A stretch of 64,000 nt of DNA, taken from NCBI RefSeq assembly GCF_947500255.1, contig NZ_CANMRL010000003.1:372001-436000 (forward strand), given 5' to 3'. Below, piece after piece: positions 1 to 8,080 of the stretch (position 1 is the stretch's first letter; each line of letters opens with the position of its first letter). The DNA is from an uncultured Psychroserpens sp. (lineage in GTDB: Bacteria > Bacteroidota > Bacteroidia > Flavobacteriales > Flavobacteriaceae). Under the pieces are notes generated by a model. The model was not told the origin of the DNA. It saw only the letters and a list, made by a program, of their open reading frames with translations, and did no database searches. A program made the position numbers and the translations under genes.

Positions 1-1
1 C

Positions 2-352
2 GATAGCCAGATAGAGACTGTAATCGCAACACGTAATTATATTGACAATAATTATGATAAAGATCTGAAATTGGATTTTTTATCACACATCCGATTTACA
101 TCAAAATATCATTTACTAAGACTTTTCAAGAGGTACTACGGACAAACACCTAGACAATACTTAACAGACAAACGCATTGAGAAGTCAAAAGAAAATCTAA
201 TAAACGGAATGACGGTAACCGAAACCTGTTTCGCCGTTGGGTTTGAAAGTTTAGGTTCCTTTAGTAAATTATTCAAAACTAAAACGGGAAAATCACCAAG
301 CGTATTTCAAAAAGAGCAACTTTCGAGAAGCAAATTAGATTTAGAGTTCTGA
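2..352 (+). CDS. AraC-family transcriptional regulator, C-terminal part (cut by window start)
   Basis: The reading frame is open from base 2 with no start, so the 5' end lies outside the window. The visible 116 residues are the DNA-binding domain of an AraC/XylS regulator. The first helix-turn-helix ends in FKRYYGQTPRQYL, and the second is TVTETCFAVGFESLGSFSKLFK followed by the usual KTGKSPSVFQ tail. AraC proteins bind DNA as transcription activators or repressors; the sensing domain is not visible, so the signal is unknown. The VOC gene starts 33 bp downstream on the same strand. AraC-VOC pairs are common in Bacteroidota, and the VOC gene may be its target, which is inference. Confidence 0.85.
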   Translation, partial: DSQIETVIATRNYIDNNYDKDLKLDFLSHIRFTSKYHLLRLFKRYYGQTPRQYLTDKRIEKSKENLINGMTVTETCFAVGFESLGSFSKLFKTKTGKSPSVFQKEQLSRSKLDLEF

Positions 353-385
353 ACTTTGGTGAATAACTAAAACAAATCAAAAACG

Positions 386-781
386 ATGAAAGTAACACTA
401 ATTAGCATTCCGGTTAGAGACCAAGAAAAAGCCTTAAAATTTTATACTGAAAAATTAGGTTTCCTGAAAAAGAAGGACGTACCATTAGAAGGTGGCAATC
501 GATGGCTCACTCTAGTTTCAGCAGAATGGCAGGATGGACCAGAACTTTTACTAGAACCAGCTCCTAACCATTTTGAGCCTTGTAAAGTTTTTCAAGATGC
601 ATTGATGGAAGCAGGGTTTCCGTATACGCAATTTGATGTTGATAATGTCGATGCCGACTATGACAGATTGATAGAACTTGGGGTTGAGTTTAGCGTAAAG
701 CCAACTAAAATGGGAACTGTGAAATTTGCTGTTTTCAATGACACTTGTGGAAATAACATTCAAATTGTAGAAACACTTTAA
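386..781 (+). CDS. VOC family protein (glyoxalase/bleomycin-resistance fold)
   Basis: A 131-residue protein with the paired beta-alpha-beta-beta-beta layout of the vicinal oxygen chelate superfamily. The N-terminal motif is ISIPVRDQEKALKFYTEKLGF, and the C-terminal strand NNIQIVE ends in a glutamate of the kind that binds metal in this fold. Members include glyoxalase I, dioxygenases and fosfomycin/bleomycin resistance proteins; short sequences like this one usually cannot be given a substrate. It has no signal peptide, so it is cytoplasmic. It lies between an AraC regulator (33 bp upstream) and a lipoprotein with a related fold (12 bp downstream), and the three may be cotranscribed. Confidence 0.85.
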   Translation: MKVTLISIPVRDQEKALKFYTEKLGFLKKKDVPLEGGNRWLTLVSAEWQDGPELLLEPAPNHFEPCKVFQDALMEAGFPYTQFDVDNVDADYDRLIELGVEFSVKPTKMGTVKFAVFNDTCGNNIQIVETL

Positions 782-793
782 AAAACTAATAAA

Positions 794-1342
794 ATGAACC
801 GAATTACAACTTTACTCATCCTTGCACTACTCGTATTTAGTTGTTCTGATTCTAAAGGCAATAAGGATACTAATGAAAAACTAAACGCATTACGTGTTGA
901 ACTTGATAGCTTAAAAAATTCAAAAGCAGAAGCGTCAAATGCTTCAAACAAACAGATTGCAACATTTTTGACATTTCAAGAGAATAATGCAGAAGAGGCA
1001 ATGAACTTTTATGTAGGACTATTTGAAAATTCAAGAATTATTGATGTTCAGCGCTATGGTAAAGATGGACCAGCCAAAGAAGGAACAATTATGGTTGCTA
1101 CATTTGAGCTAAACGGAAGTAAATTTATGTGCAGTGATAGTTATATAAAACACGAATGGGCATTCACTCCAGGCGTTTCGAATATGGTAGAATGCAAAAC
1201 AAATGATGAAATTGAAATCCTCTTTACAAAACTATCAGAAAACGGTAAAGCTTTGATGCCCTTAGACAACTATGGCTGGAGTACAAAATTTGCTTTTATT
1301 GAAGACCAATTTGGTGTGTCTTGGCAATTGAATTTAAAGTAA
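794..1342 (+). CDS. Lipoprotein with a PhnB-like VOC domain
   Basis: The protein has 182 residues. Residues 1-17 form a lipoprotein signal ending in LLVFSC (Cys at 17). A short heptad-like segment (about 28-48) follows, and then a VOC domain of the PhnB / '3-demethylubiquinone-9 methyltransferase' type: IATFLTFQENNAEEAMNFY near 55, GTIMVATFELNG near 95 and a C-terminal FGVSWQLNLK. PhnB-like proteins are normally small cytosolic proteins of unclear chemistry. Here the domain appears to be membrane-anchored outside the cytoplasm, which is unusual. It is close behind the VOC gene and probably in the same transcript. Substrate unknown. Confidence 0.75.
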   Translation: MNRITTLLILALLVFSCSDSKGNKDTNEKLNALRVELDSLKNSKAEASNASNKQIATFLTFQENNAEEAMNFYVGLFENSRIIDVQRYGKDGPAKEGTIMVATFELNGSKFMCSDSYIKHEWAFTPGVSNMVECKTNDEIEILFTKLSENGKALMPLDNYGWSTKFAFIEDQFGVSWQLNLK

Positions 1343-1463
1343 CAACTTATCTTTCAACATAAAACTATTAGAAAAAAACTGTATAAACATTCGCAATAAA
1401 CAAATTAACGCAACCTTTTACACAAATAAGCATCTACATATTAAATGATAGATTTAAAAAGAC

Positions 1464-1862
1464 ATGAAAAAACAACTTTTAGTTTTATTGGTTATTACAC
1501 TTATGCTCTCTTGTAATAATGATGATCAGAATAATTCAAATATAGAATTAATAGGAAATTGGAAATTAATTGAGGTTTTAGCCAATCCTGGTGGCGGCAG
1601 CGGAACGTTCATGCCTGTTGAAAGCGATAAGACTATTGAATTCGAAAATAGCGGAACAATAACAACCAATACTTCTTTATGTGATCCATATTCAGATGAA
1701 ATAATCACTACTGGAAGTTTTAGTTTGACCAACAATACCATAACGACGAATTGTCAAAATCCAAATATTACAACAATTTCTTTCGAATTAAATGATCAAC
1801 ACCTAATTTTAAACTTCATATCAAATGAAGGTTATTCGCAAAAGTTTAAAAAAAATAATTAA
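1464..1862 (+). CDS. Lipocalin-like lipoprotein
   Basis: A 132-residue protein with a clear lipoprotein signal (MKKQLLVLLVITLMLSC, Cys 17). The mature part begins LIGNWKLIEV, the typical opening of flavobacterial lipocalin-like domains, followed by alternating beta strands with TIEFENSGTITTN and a late pair of cysteines. These proteins are small outer-membrane-associated barrels with no assigned ligand. The gene stands alone: 121 bp separate it from the previous gene and 59 bp from the next. Domain assignment is by pattern only. Confidence 0.6.
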   Translation: MKKQLLVLLVITLMLSCNNDDQNNSNIELIGNWKLIEVLANPGGGSGTFMPVESDKTIEFENSGTITTNTSLCDPYSDEIITTGSFSLTNNTITTNCQNPNITTISFELNDQHLILNFISNEGYSQKFKKNN

Positions 1863-1921
1863 AACCTATTCGTTATAATTTTACACCATTTTGTGGTAGA
1901 AAAAATTAGAAAGTAATACTA

Positions 1922-2227
1922 ATGCCCAAATTAACAATCCATAGAGTTTCTAGTTACGAAAATCGCGCAAGAAAAATAAAGGTCGAAATCGACGGAAAAG
2001 TAGTTGATACAATCAAAGACGGAGAAGAATCTACTTTTGAGATTTCATTAGGTGTACATACTATTCAAGCCAAAATCGATTGGTGCTCTTCAAACGTAAT
2101 CACATATCATGCAGAAGATGATTCTATTATTAAACTAGAGCTAAGAAAAGGTGCTGGTTCTGCACTTTATAGAGTGACTTTTGGTTATAAAAACTATTTG
2201 AGCCTGGTACAAGTCGATATAGCTTAA
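1922..2227 (+). CDS. Small cytoplasmic protein of unknown function
   Basis: A 101-residue protein without a signal peptide or membrane segment. Its pattern is all-beta: KIKVEIDGKVVDTIKDGEES, then FEISLGVHTIQAKIDW, then SIIKLELRKG. This layout of a 'ligand displayed on a short beta sandwich, with GxHTIxAKIDWCSS' recurs in small Bacteroidota proteins, but I do not recognise a named family. The ATG at 1922 is preceded by an A-rich leader. A 7-TM AraC regulator follows 51 bp downstream. No function is proposed. Confidence 0.6.
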   Translation: MPKLTIHRVSSYENRARKIKVEIDGKVVDTIKDGEESTFEISLGVHTIQAKIDWCSSNVITYHAEDDSIIKLELRKGAGSALYRVTFGYKNYLSLVQVDIA

Positions 2228-2278
2228 AATCCTGTTAAACTAAGTTGAAAATCATTAAAAAAATCTAAACTTTAATTG

Positions 2279-3409
2279 ATGAATTTAATTTTAGATTTCT
2301 TTTTAGTTACTGGTGTTGTTATCAATGCCATCATTTTGGTACAGCTTTTAAGAATAAAGAAAAAAGCACTATCTCAAAAAATATTGCTTGTCCTGTTTTC
2401 TCTTCTTTTTTGTGTGGCGTTATATTTTTATGCGCTCCTACACAACATTACTTGGCTTGCTAAACTATGCTTTCTGCCAAATGATATGACAATTATTACT
2501 TTGGCGCCTTTATTACTCCTTTATGTGAAATCTTTGTTTTTAGATGAAAAGAGTTTGGTGAAAAACCATTTAAAGCATTTCACGCCTGCAGTCTTATTTG
2601 CTTTGAGCATTACTATTCCTACAATGATATTCAACAGCTATCATAGCAATGCTTTAGCTTACACACATTCAAACATAGTACGGTTTATTATTAGAACCGA
2701 AAACATATACTTTTTACTGTATCTCACAATATCATTGCGCTTTTTATTAAAGCATCAAAAATTATCTAAATATGAATACTCAAACCTAACCAAATATGAT
2801 CTTAATTGGATAAAGGTAATGCTCTTATCTGCACTTAGCATCATTGGTCTAGACCTCGCACTTAAAGTATATGAATCTATCTTAGGTGACTTTTCATGGA
2901 ATGCTGATTTCCTTTCTGTACTGGCAATGATTATTCTAGTATCCTATTTAGGGTTTTATGGTATCAATCAATCTAAAGTATTATTACCCTCTTTTTTATT
3001 ACAGAACGACACGAAATCAAAGTCCAATAAAGCAGAAAACAAGATGCTTTCAGCTGAAAAGAAACAAGAATTTGAACATCTAAAACATAAGTTAATCTCT
3101 ACATTAAACACAAATCACCCCTATTTGGATGAAGATTTAACACTCGGGAAATTGGCGCAGCAAATTTCAACAACCGACAAAACATTGTCGACAATGTTGA
3201 ATCAATATATGAAGACAACGTTTTATGATTTAATCAATACATATCGCGTAGAAGCTGTAAAGAAAAAAATAAAATCAGATCGCTACAATAATTATAATCT
3301 TTTTGGAATTGCATGCGAATGTGGTTTTAAATCAAGAACTAGTTTTAATAGAATATTCAAAAAAGAAACAGGCCTCTCTCCTTCCGAATTTAAAAATAGT
3401 AAGTCTTAA
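2279..3409 (+). CDS. Membrane-anchored AraC-family regulator (7-TM N-terminus)
   Basis: A 376-residue protein. Residues 1-240 contain about seven hydrophobic segments, for example LILDFFLVTGVVINAIIL and ILLVLFSLLFCVALYFYALL. A charged linker (about 245-275) follows, and then an AraC-type DNA-binding domain (about 275-376) with LGKLAQQISTTDKTLSTMLNQY as first HTH and FGIACECGFKSRTSFNRIFK as second. This is the one-component membrane regulator architecture frequent in Bacteroidota, thought to sense a ligand or membrane state directly. An upstream in-frame TTG at 2276 is also possible, but the ATG at 2279 is the natural start. The likely target is unknown; the next gene encodes an exported beta-rich protein. 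Confidence 0.85.
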   Translation: MNLILDFFLVTGVVINAIILVQLLRIKKKALSQKILLVLFSLLFCVALYFYALLHNITWLAKLCFLPNDMTIITLAPLLLLYVKSLFLDEKSLVKNHLKHFTPAVLFALSITIPTMIFNSYHSNALAYTHSNIVRFIIRTENIYFLLYLTISLRFLLKHQKLSKYEYSNLTKYDLNWIKVMLLSALSIIGLDLALKVYESILGDFSWNADFLSVLAMIILVSYLGFYGINQSKVLLPSFLLQNDTKSKSNKAENKMLSAEKKQEFEHLKHKLISTLNTNHPYLDEDLTLGKLAQQISTTDKTLSTMLNQYMKTTFYDLINTYRVEAVKKKIKSDRYNNYNLFGIACECGFKSRTSFNRIFKKETGLSPSEFKNSKS

Positions 3410-3516
3410 CAAGCATCTTATTTTTTAACATATGATAACATACCAATGCTTCTATTGGTCAATCAAAATCATGATAAATGCATTGATTTGTAGTCAATCT
3501 TTTAAATTTAAATACC

Positions 3517-4098
3517 ATGAAAAATATCGTATTGACCCTACTCCTTTTTGGAATTACATGTATCTCAAACTCTCAAAACATAACTGAAACATTACAAAAG
3601 CCAAGTGTAGAAAAATCGACCTTCGGAATTCAAACAGGCTACGCAGGACTTTGGATTTATAATGAATTTAGGCTTTTAGATCAAATTGCACTGCGAATTG
3701 AATTAGGTTTAAATGCATATGACAATGATGATTTTTACCCAGATGCAGGTTTTCTATTCACAACAGCTATTACATTAGAACCTCGTTGGTATTATAATCT
3801 AGATAAGCGGTTAAACCAATCTAAACGAATTGATAATAATAGTGGAAATTTCTTCGCGTTAAAAACAACTTTTCACTCAAATGACCTACTTATAAAATTT
3901 GGTGACGATGCAAGAATTGTAGATAATTTAGCAATTATTCCAACTTGGGGTATGAGAAGAAATATTGGACAACATTTTAACTATGAAGCTGGAATTGGTG
4001 TTGGTTACATCCACTACTTTGCCAAGAATTCTGGATTTACAAAAGATAAAGACGAAACAGCCATTAATTTACATTTACGTATTGGGTATCGGTTTTAA
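3517..4098 (+). CDS. Exported outer-membrane beta-barrel-like protein
   Basis: A 193-residue protein with a Sec signal peptide (MKNIVLTLLLFGITCISNSQ). The mature part alternates hydrophobic and polar residues in strand-sized blocks: FGIQTGYAGLWIYNEFRL, IALRIELGLNAY, ITLEPRWYYNL and a final INLHLRIGYRF ending in phenylalanine, the usual C-terminus of an outer-membrane barrel. The length suits an eight-stranded barrel. No specific family is recognised. It stands alone, 107 bp downstream of the membrane AraC regulator. Confidence 0.65.
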   Translation: MKNIVLTLLLFGITCISNSQNITETLQKPSVEKSTFGIQTGYAGLWIYNEFRLLDQIALRIELGLNAYDNDDFYPDAGFLFTTAITLEPRWYYNLDKRLNQSKRIDNNSGNFFALKTTFHSNDLLIKFGDDARIVDNLAIIPTWGMRRNIGQHFNYEAGIGVGYIHYFAKNSGFTKDKDETAINLHLRIGYRF

Positions 4099-4240
4099 TA
4101 TCCAAAGAAATTTGATAATACTATAAATATGTATTCGTCTCCAGAACAATTCTACCAAAATCAAACATTTAATTTTACTATTTTAGTACATGTAACTAAA
4201 TACGCGTAAACTCGGTATAACTTATTAAAGAATAACGTAA

Positions 4241-4576
4241 GTGAATTTAAATGACAAGAAATTTGTTACCATTGAAAACAAAAGTGGTTTATCATCAAAT
4301 AAAACGATTTTTCATTATTTTCAAAATGAAAATATTATTACAGGAACGTATAAAGGTGGAGCTATTTCTGAAGGTTTTATAGTAGGAAAACAGATAGAAA
4401 CTTCTAAAATCGAACTCCTATTTCAATGCTTAACTAAAGAAGGAGAGTTAAAAGTAGGTGAATCTAAAGGCACTATTTCCAAAGATCAAAATGGTAAATT
4501 GGAATTGAGATTTGACTGGAATTGGTTAAACGGAGATTTATCTGGTGGGACATCAGAATATATCGAGGTTAAATAA
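4241..4576 (+). CDS. Small protein of the family often labelled 'n-acetylglutamate synthase-like'
   Basis: A 111-residue soluble protein beginning with GTG; no in-frame ATG is available near the first conserved segment. It is all-beta, with FHYFQNENIITGTYKGGAISEGFIVGKQ and LELRFDWNWLNGDLSGGTSEYIE. Similar short proteins in Flavobacteriaceae carry the transferred label 'n-acetylglutamate synthase', but nothing in the sequence resembles an acetyltransferase (GNAT) fold, so the label should not be trusted. It ends 13 bp before a DUF1801 gene and is probably cotranscribed with it. Function unknown. Confidence 0.55.
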   Translation: MNLNDKKFVTIENKSGLSSNKTIFHYFQNENIITGTYKGGAISEGFIVGKQIETSKIELLFQCLTKEGELKVGESKGTISKDQNGKLELRFDWNWLNGDLSGGTSEYIEVK

Positions 4577-4589
4577 AAAATAACGAATC

Positions 4590-5024
4590 ATGGCAAAAAA
4601 CAAAACAACCGAAACAGAAGTAAATGTAACCAATTTCATCAATTCATATGTTGATAATGAGCAAAAGAAAGCGGATAGTTTCCAGCTAATTAAACTACTA
4701 AGCAAATGGTCTGGGTTTGAACCCAAAATGTGGGGACCAACCATAATTGGTTTTGGAAGTTATCATTATATTTATGCTAGCGGACATGAAGGTGATGCAC
4801 CTCTTTTGGGCTTTTCTCCTCGGAAATCGGCATTCTCTCTCTATGTGTATTCTCCTACCGAAGAAAACAAACATCTATTGGATAACTTCGGGAAATTTAA
4901 AATGGGAAAGGCATGTATCTACGTAAAAAAACTGTCAGATATAAATATCGAGACCTTGGAGAAAATGTGCGAAGCAACAATCGCATACCTCAATGAACAT
5001 CATGAATGTGCTTGTAGAAATTGA
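4590..5024 (+). CDS. DUF1801 domain protein (YdhG/CyaY-like fold)
   Basis: A 144-residue cytoplasmic protein matching the DUF1801 pattern. It has an N-terminal helix NFINSYVDNEQKKADSFQLI, then KMWGPTIIGFGSYHY around 50-65, then FSPRKSAFSLYVY, then GKFKMGKACIYVKKLSDI, and a final helix LEKMCEATIAYL. The domain resembles frataxin/YjbR-type folds; its biochemical role is not established. It lies 13 bp downstream of a small beta protein in the same direction. Confidence 0.8.
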   Translation: MAKNKTTETEVNVTNFINSYVDNEQKKADSFQLIKLLSKWSGFEPKMWGPTIIGFGSYHYIYASGHEGDAPLLGFSPRKSAFSLYVYSPTEENKHLLDNFGKFKMGKACIYVKKLSDINIETLEKMCEATIAYLNEHHECACRN

Positions 5025-5133
5025 TAACAACACATAAAACTGAACAGATTTCCACTTAGCTCATTTTCTTTTACTAACTTAGTTACCAGCTAAATTTGTT
5101 CTCCTGAAATTCTAACTATTAGAGTGAACGATC

Positions 5134-5149
5134 CTCAAATATATTTGAG
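5134..5149. promoter_or_regulatory. 16-bp perfect palindrome over a promoter -7 element
   Basis: The bases CTCAAATATATTTGAG form a perfect inverted repeat with no spacer. The right part contains TATATTTG (5140-5147), which fits the Bacteroidota -7 consensus TAnnTTTG and sits 29 bp before the ATG of the serine hydrolase. No good -33 TTTG is found at the usual 19 bp spacing. A dimeric repressor binding here would cover the promoter; this is inference. Confidence 0.4.
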
Positions 5150-5175
5150 TTGACCTACCTAAAAGCATCAGTATC

Positions 5176-6873
5176 ATGACATCTATTAAAATACGTTGTT
5201 CTTTATTAGTCCTTACATTTTTGTTAGTACCATTAAAACATTTAGAAGCACAAAACGATGCTTCTGGTGAAATAGAATCAAAAATTGACGCTATCTTCAA
5301 AAATTTTGATGATCTCAACGCACCAGGAGCTACTGTTGCCGTTGTGCAAGATCAAAAGATCATTTTTAAAAAAGGTTATGGCAGTGCCAATTTAGAGTAT
5401 GGTATACCTAATTCGCCGTCTACAATCTTTCACATTGCATCGGTTTCAAAACAATTTACAGTCTTCGCTATTTTACTGTTAGAAAAAGAAGGTAAGCTAT
5501 CTTTTGATGATGATATCAGGACATATATTCCTGAAGTTCCAGATTTTGGAAAAACTATTACTCTCAAACATTTGGCATCACATACGAGTGGAATGCGCGA
5601 TCAATGGACCTTATTAGGCTTAGCTGGATGGCGATTTGATGATGTGATCACTAAAGAACACATATTAAAAATAGTAGCTCAACAAAAAGAATTAAATTTT
5701 GACCCAGGTGAAGAATACACCTATTGCAATACAGGTTTTACATTATTAGCTGAAGTAGTCGCCAGAGTTTCTGGCAAATCATTTGCCGAGTTTACTGAAG
5801 AGCGTATTTTTAAACCGTTAAAAATGTCTAATACATTGTTCTATGATGATCATGAAAAAATTGTAAAAAACAGAGCTTACTCCTATTACTATGTTAATAA
5901 CAATACATTTAAAAAAAGTGTTTTAAGTTTTGCAAATGTAGGCGCCACAAGTTTATTTACAACTGTTGAAGATCTCGCATTATGGTCAATGAATTTCTCA
6001 TTAAATACCGTTGGAGACAAAGCTATTATTGAGAAAATGAACACCTTGGCAGTGCTTAATAATGGAGAAACCTTTGGTGGTGCATATGGTCAATTTGTAA
6101 ATACACATAGAGGCTTAAATCAAATTCAACATGGTGGTGCTGATGCTGGTTATCGTAGCTATTTGGGACGATTTCCAGATCAAAACTTTGCGGTCATGGT
6201 TTTTAGTAATCTCGCTCAATCTAATCCTGGAAATTTAGCACTGCAAGTGGCAGATATTTATTTGGAGGATTTTATTGAAAAAGATACTAGTACAAGTGAT
6301 ACCACAACTCCAGATGACGTTGACTATATAAAATTGTCATCTAAGGAATTAGAGAAATTTAATGGTCATTTTTGGAATGAAGATCAAAAATATGCTCGCA
6401 AAATCTATGTAAAAAACGATACGCTCAGATATTTCAGAGGTGAAGGAAATGAAAGTGCTCTTGCTCCAGTTTCACCGACAGAATTTAAAATGTTAGGTAT
6501 TAATGTTGATCTAAGAGTTAAGTTTTCAGAATTAAATAAAAAACGTAAAATGACTGTTATAATTAACGACGATGAGCCTATAATATCCTATGGGTTTACA
6601 CCTCCAAGCTATGAGATTTCAGACCTTAAAGAATTTACTGGTGCGTATTATAGTCCAGAATTACAAACCACTTACAATGCAGTTATAAAAAATGGAAAGC
6701 TCACATTTACACATCATCGGGCAAGTGATACTAGTGTTTCGTCTGCTAAACATGATATGTTTCTGGCAGGTGGTTACAGCTTTATGTTTGAAAGAAATGC
6801 AAATAAACAAATCACCGGTTTTAGAGTGTCGGCTGGGCGTGTTAGAAATTTGTGGTTTAAAAAAGTAAACTAA
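5176..6873 (+). CDS. Exported serine hydrolase, class C beta-lactamase-like
   Basis: A 565-residue protein with a signal peptide (to about residue 26, ending LEAQ). The beta-lactamase/penicillin-binding domain covers about 35-370. The SxxK catalytic motif is S89-V-S-K92, the YxN motif is Y183-C-N185, and the third motif is H319-G-G. These mark a family of serine peptidases/esterases (D-aminopeptidase, CubicO type) rather than a true antibiotic lactamase. Residues about 390-565 form a beta-rich C-terminal region (LEKFNGHFWNED, FTGAYYSPELQTTYNAV) resembling the lipocalin-like tails found behind such hydrolases. It acts in the periplasm or outside. It may begin a transcript that continues into the tail-tube-like gene 33 bp downstream. 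Confidence 0.88.
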   Translation: MTSIKIRCSLLVLTFLLVPLKHLEAQNDASGEIESKIDAIFKNFDDLNAPGATVAVVQDQKIIFKKGYGSANLEYGIPNSPSTIFHIASVSKQFTVFAILLLEKEGKLSFDDDIRTYIPEVPDFGKTITLKHLASHTSGMRDQWTLLGLAGWRFDDVITKEHILKIVAQQKELNFDPGEEYTYCNTGFTLLAEVVARVSGKSFAEFTEERIFKPLKMSNTLFYDDHEKIVKNRAYSYYYVNNNTFKKSVLSFANVGATSLFTTVEDLALWSMNFSLNTVGDKAIIEKMNTLAVLNNGETFGGAYGQFVNTHRGLNQIQHGGADAGYRSYLGRFPDQNFAVMVFSNLAQSNPGNLALQVADIYLEDFIEKDTSTSDTTTPDDVDYIKLSSKELEKFNGHFWNEDQKYARKIYVKNDTLRYFRGEGNESALAPVSPTEFKMLGINVDLRVKFSELNKKRKMTVIINDDEPIISYGFTPPSYEISDLKEFTGAYYSPELQTTYNAVIKNGKLTFTHHRASDTSVSSAKHDMFLAGGYSFMFERNANKQITGFRVSAGRVRNLWFKKVN

Positions 6874-6906
6874 TTTGAGGATTGTTTAATTTAAATCAAA
6901 AAAGTC

Positions 6907-7374
6907 ATGAAGCAATCTCAATCATCAAGAGGCAGTTATTTCTTACCAAAATTTCGTATTAGAATTGATTTTTCAGATTTGGAATTTTACGGCACAGAAG
7001 TATCTGGTTTGGAATTTGATGATGATTTTATAGAATACAGAGATGGTGCCGACAGTGAATTTCATAAGAAAAAAATGAATGGGTTAACGTATCACCCAAA
7101 CATTATCATAAAAAAAGGAACTTTTAAAAAACAGCTTTCTGAAGATCAAAAAAGGCGAATTGAAAAACTACTTGAAGAACGTAACGAAGGTTCCCTTAAG
7201 ATTCAAGTAGACGATCCTGAATTTCAATCTTGTTTAGAATGGACAATTCCAAAAACTACCCCAATTAAAGTCAAAGGTCTCAATTTTGAAGAAGATAGCG
7301 GTTTAATAACTTTAGAAGAGCTGGTATTTGAACACCGCGCTATGAGCGTTACAGATTGTCATCAAAAACCTTAA
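6907..7374 (+). CDS. Orphan tail-tube-like protein (gp19 / contractile injection system tube family)
   Basis: A 155-residue protein with no signal peptide. It carries the ordered motifs of the T4 gp19/Afp1/Pvc1 tail-tube family: YFLPKFRIRIDF (11-22), TEVSGLEF (30-37), IEYRDGADSEFHKKKMNGL (42-60), NIIIKKGTFKK (65-75), EWTIPKTTPIKVKGLNF (111-127) and a closing EELVFEH (137-143). In phage tails and extracellular contractile injection systems this protein stacks into the inner tube. The tryptophan-rich segment normally found after KKGxF is replaced by a charged helix (about 77-95). No sheath, baseplate, spike or ATPase gene is present in the window, so this is a lone copy. Its neighbours are a serine hydrolase upstream and exported unknown proteins downstream. 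Fold assignment is strong; function is open. Confidence 0.75.
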   Translation: MKQSQSSRGSYFLPKFRIRIDFSDLEFYGTEVSGLEFDDDFIEYRDGADSEFHKKKMNGLTYHPNIIIKKGTFKKQLSEDQKRRIEKLLEERNEGSLKIQVDDPEFQSCLEWTIPKTTPIKVKGLNFEEDSGLITLEELVFEHRAMSVTDCHQKP

Positions 7375-7462
7375 TCGCTTACTTTCAAATTTCTTGACTA
7401 AAATTCTCTCACATTCACTATATTGCCACTTTAAAGACAATAATTTAATTCAATACTTACTC

Positions 7463-8071
7463 ATGAACAGAAGCATGTTGACCATAATATGCATTTTGGC
7501 ATTTAGCCTATGCATTACAGCCCAAGACAGTAAAGCACCTTCAATAAAAATTGATATAGAAGTCAATGGAGAAAAATATCAAGTTAAGGATGGTGGTACC
7601 ATTAAAGTGGATGGAAAAACGATTACAGCAAAAACATCAGATTATCTCACTTTCAATTTTGGAGCGCTTGTTTTCGACTATCCGAAACATTACGCTTACG
7701 AATTTGAAAAAGATATAGGCTATAGAAACTGGACTTTAGATGGTAACGATTTTATATTCATGTATTTCGAATATGAAGATGACATCTCACTAAATCTTTT
7801 TATTCAAGCTATGGTTGAACGATTTGGAAGAGAAAGTTGTAAAGTAACAGATAAAAGTACAACACTTGGAAAGTTAAAGCTTGTAGGACAACGTATCGAT
7901 ATTAATTTAATAGGAACAAAGCTTAGCTACGACATCTATGAATTGAATACCAACGACGGAAAAACGCACTTCATCTCATTTCAAGACTCTAAAAATGAAG
8001 ATGGCTCAGACTCTGAAGAATCAAAAGATATGTTTAAAATTATGGATAAAACGATTAAGGCTAAATTTTAA
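7463..8071 (+). CDS. Exported protein of unknown function
   Basis: A 202-residue protein starting at the ATG at 7463. A longer frame from TTG 7394 exists, but the signal peptide MLTIICILAFSLCITAQ directly follows the ATG. The mature part begins with a short beta segment (IKIDIEVNGEKYQVKDGGTIKVDGK split by glycines) and continues with an alpha/beta region containing LVFDYPKHYAYEFEKD and SYDIYELNTNDGKTHFISF. No family is recognised. It is followed after 9 bp by a lipoprotein gene, which suggests one operon. Confidence 0.65.
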   Translation: MNRSMLTIICILAFSLCITAQDSKAPSIKIDIEVNGEKYQVKDGGTIKVDGKTITAKTSDYLTFNFGALVFDYPKHYAYEFEKDIGYRNWTLDGNDFIFMYFEYEDDISLNLFIQAMVERFGRESCKVTDKSTTLGKLKLVGQRIDINLIGTKLSYDIYELNTNDGKTHFISFQDSKNEDGSDSEESKDMFKIMDKTIKAKF

Positions 8072-8080
8072 TGATTCATA

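Noticed and set aside
4241-4576. Annotation as an N-acetylglutamate synthase
   Set aside because: The protein is only 111 residues and has no GNAT acetyltransferase motifs; the label seems to be propagated by similarity.
5176-6873. Antibiotic-resistance beta-lactamase
   Set aside because: The motif set (SVSK, YCN, HGG) and the C-terminal beta-rich domain fit exported serine peptidases/esterases of the CubicO type; resistance cannot be claimed.
6907-7374. Remnant of a prophage
   Set aside because: No other phage gene, integrase or att repeat is near; the gene is intact and sits in a run of host-type genes.
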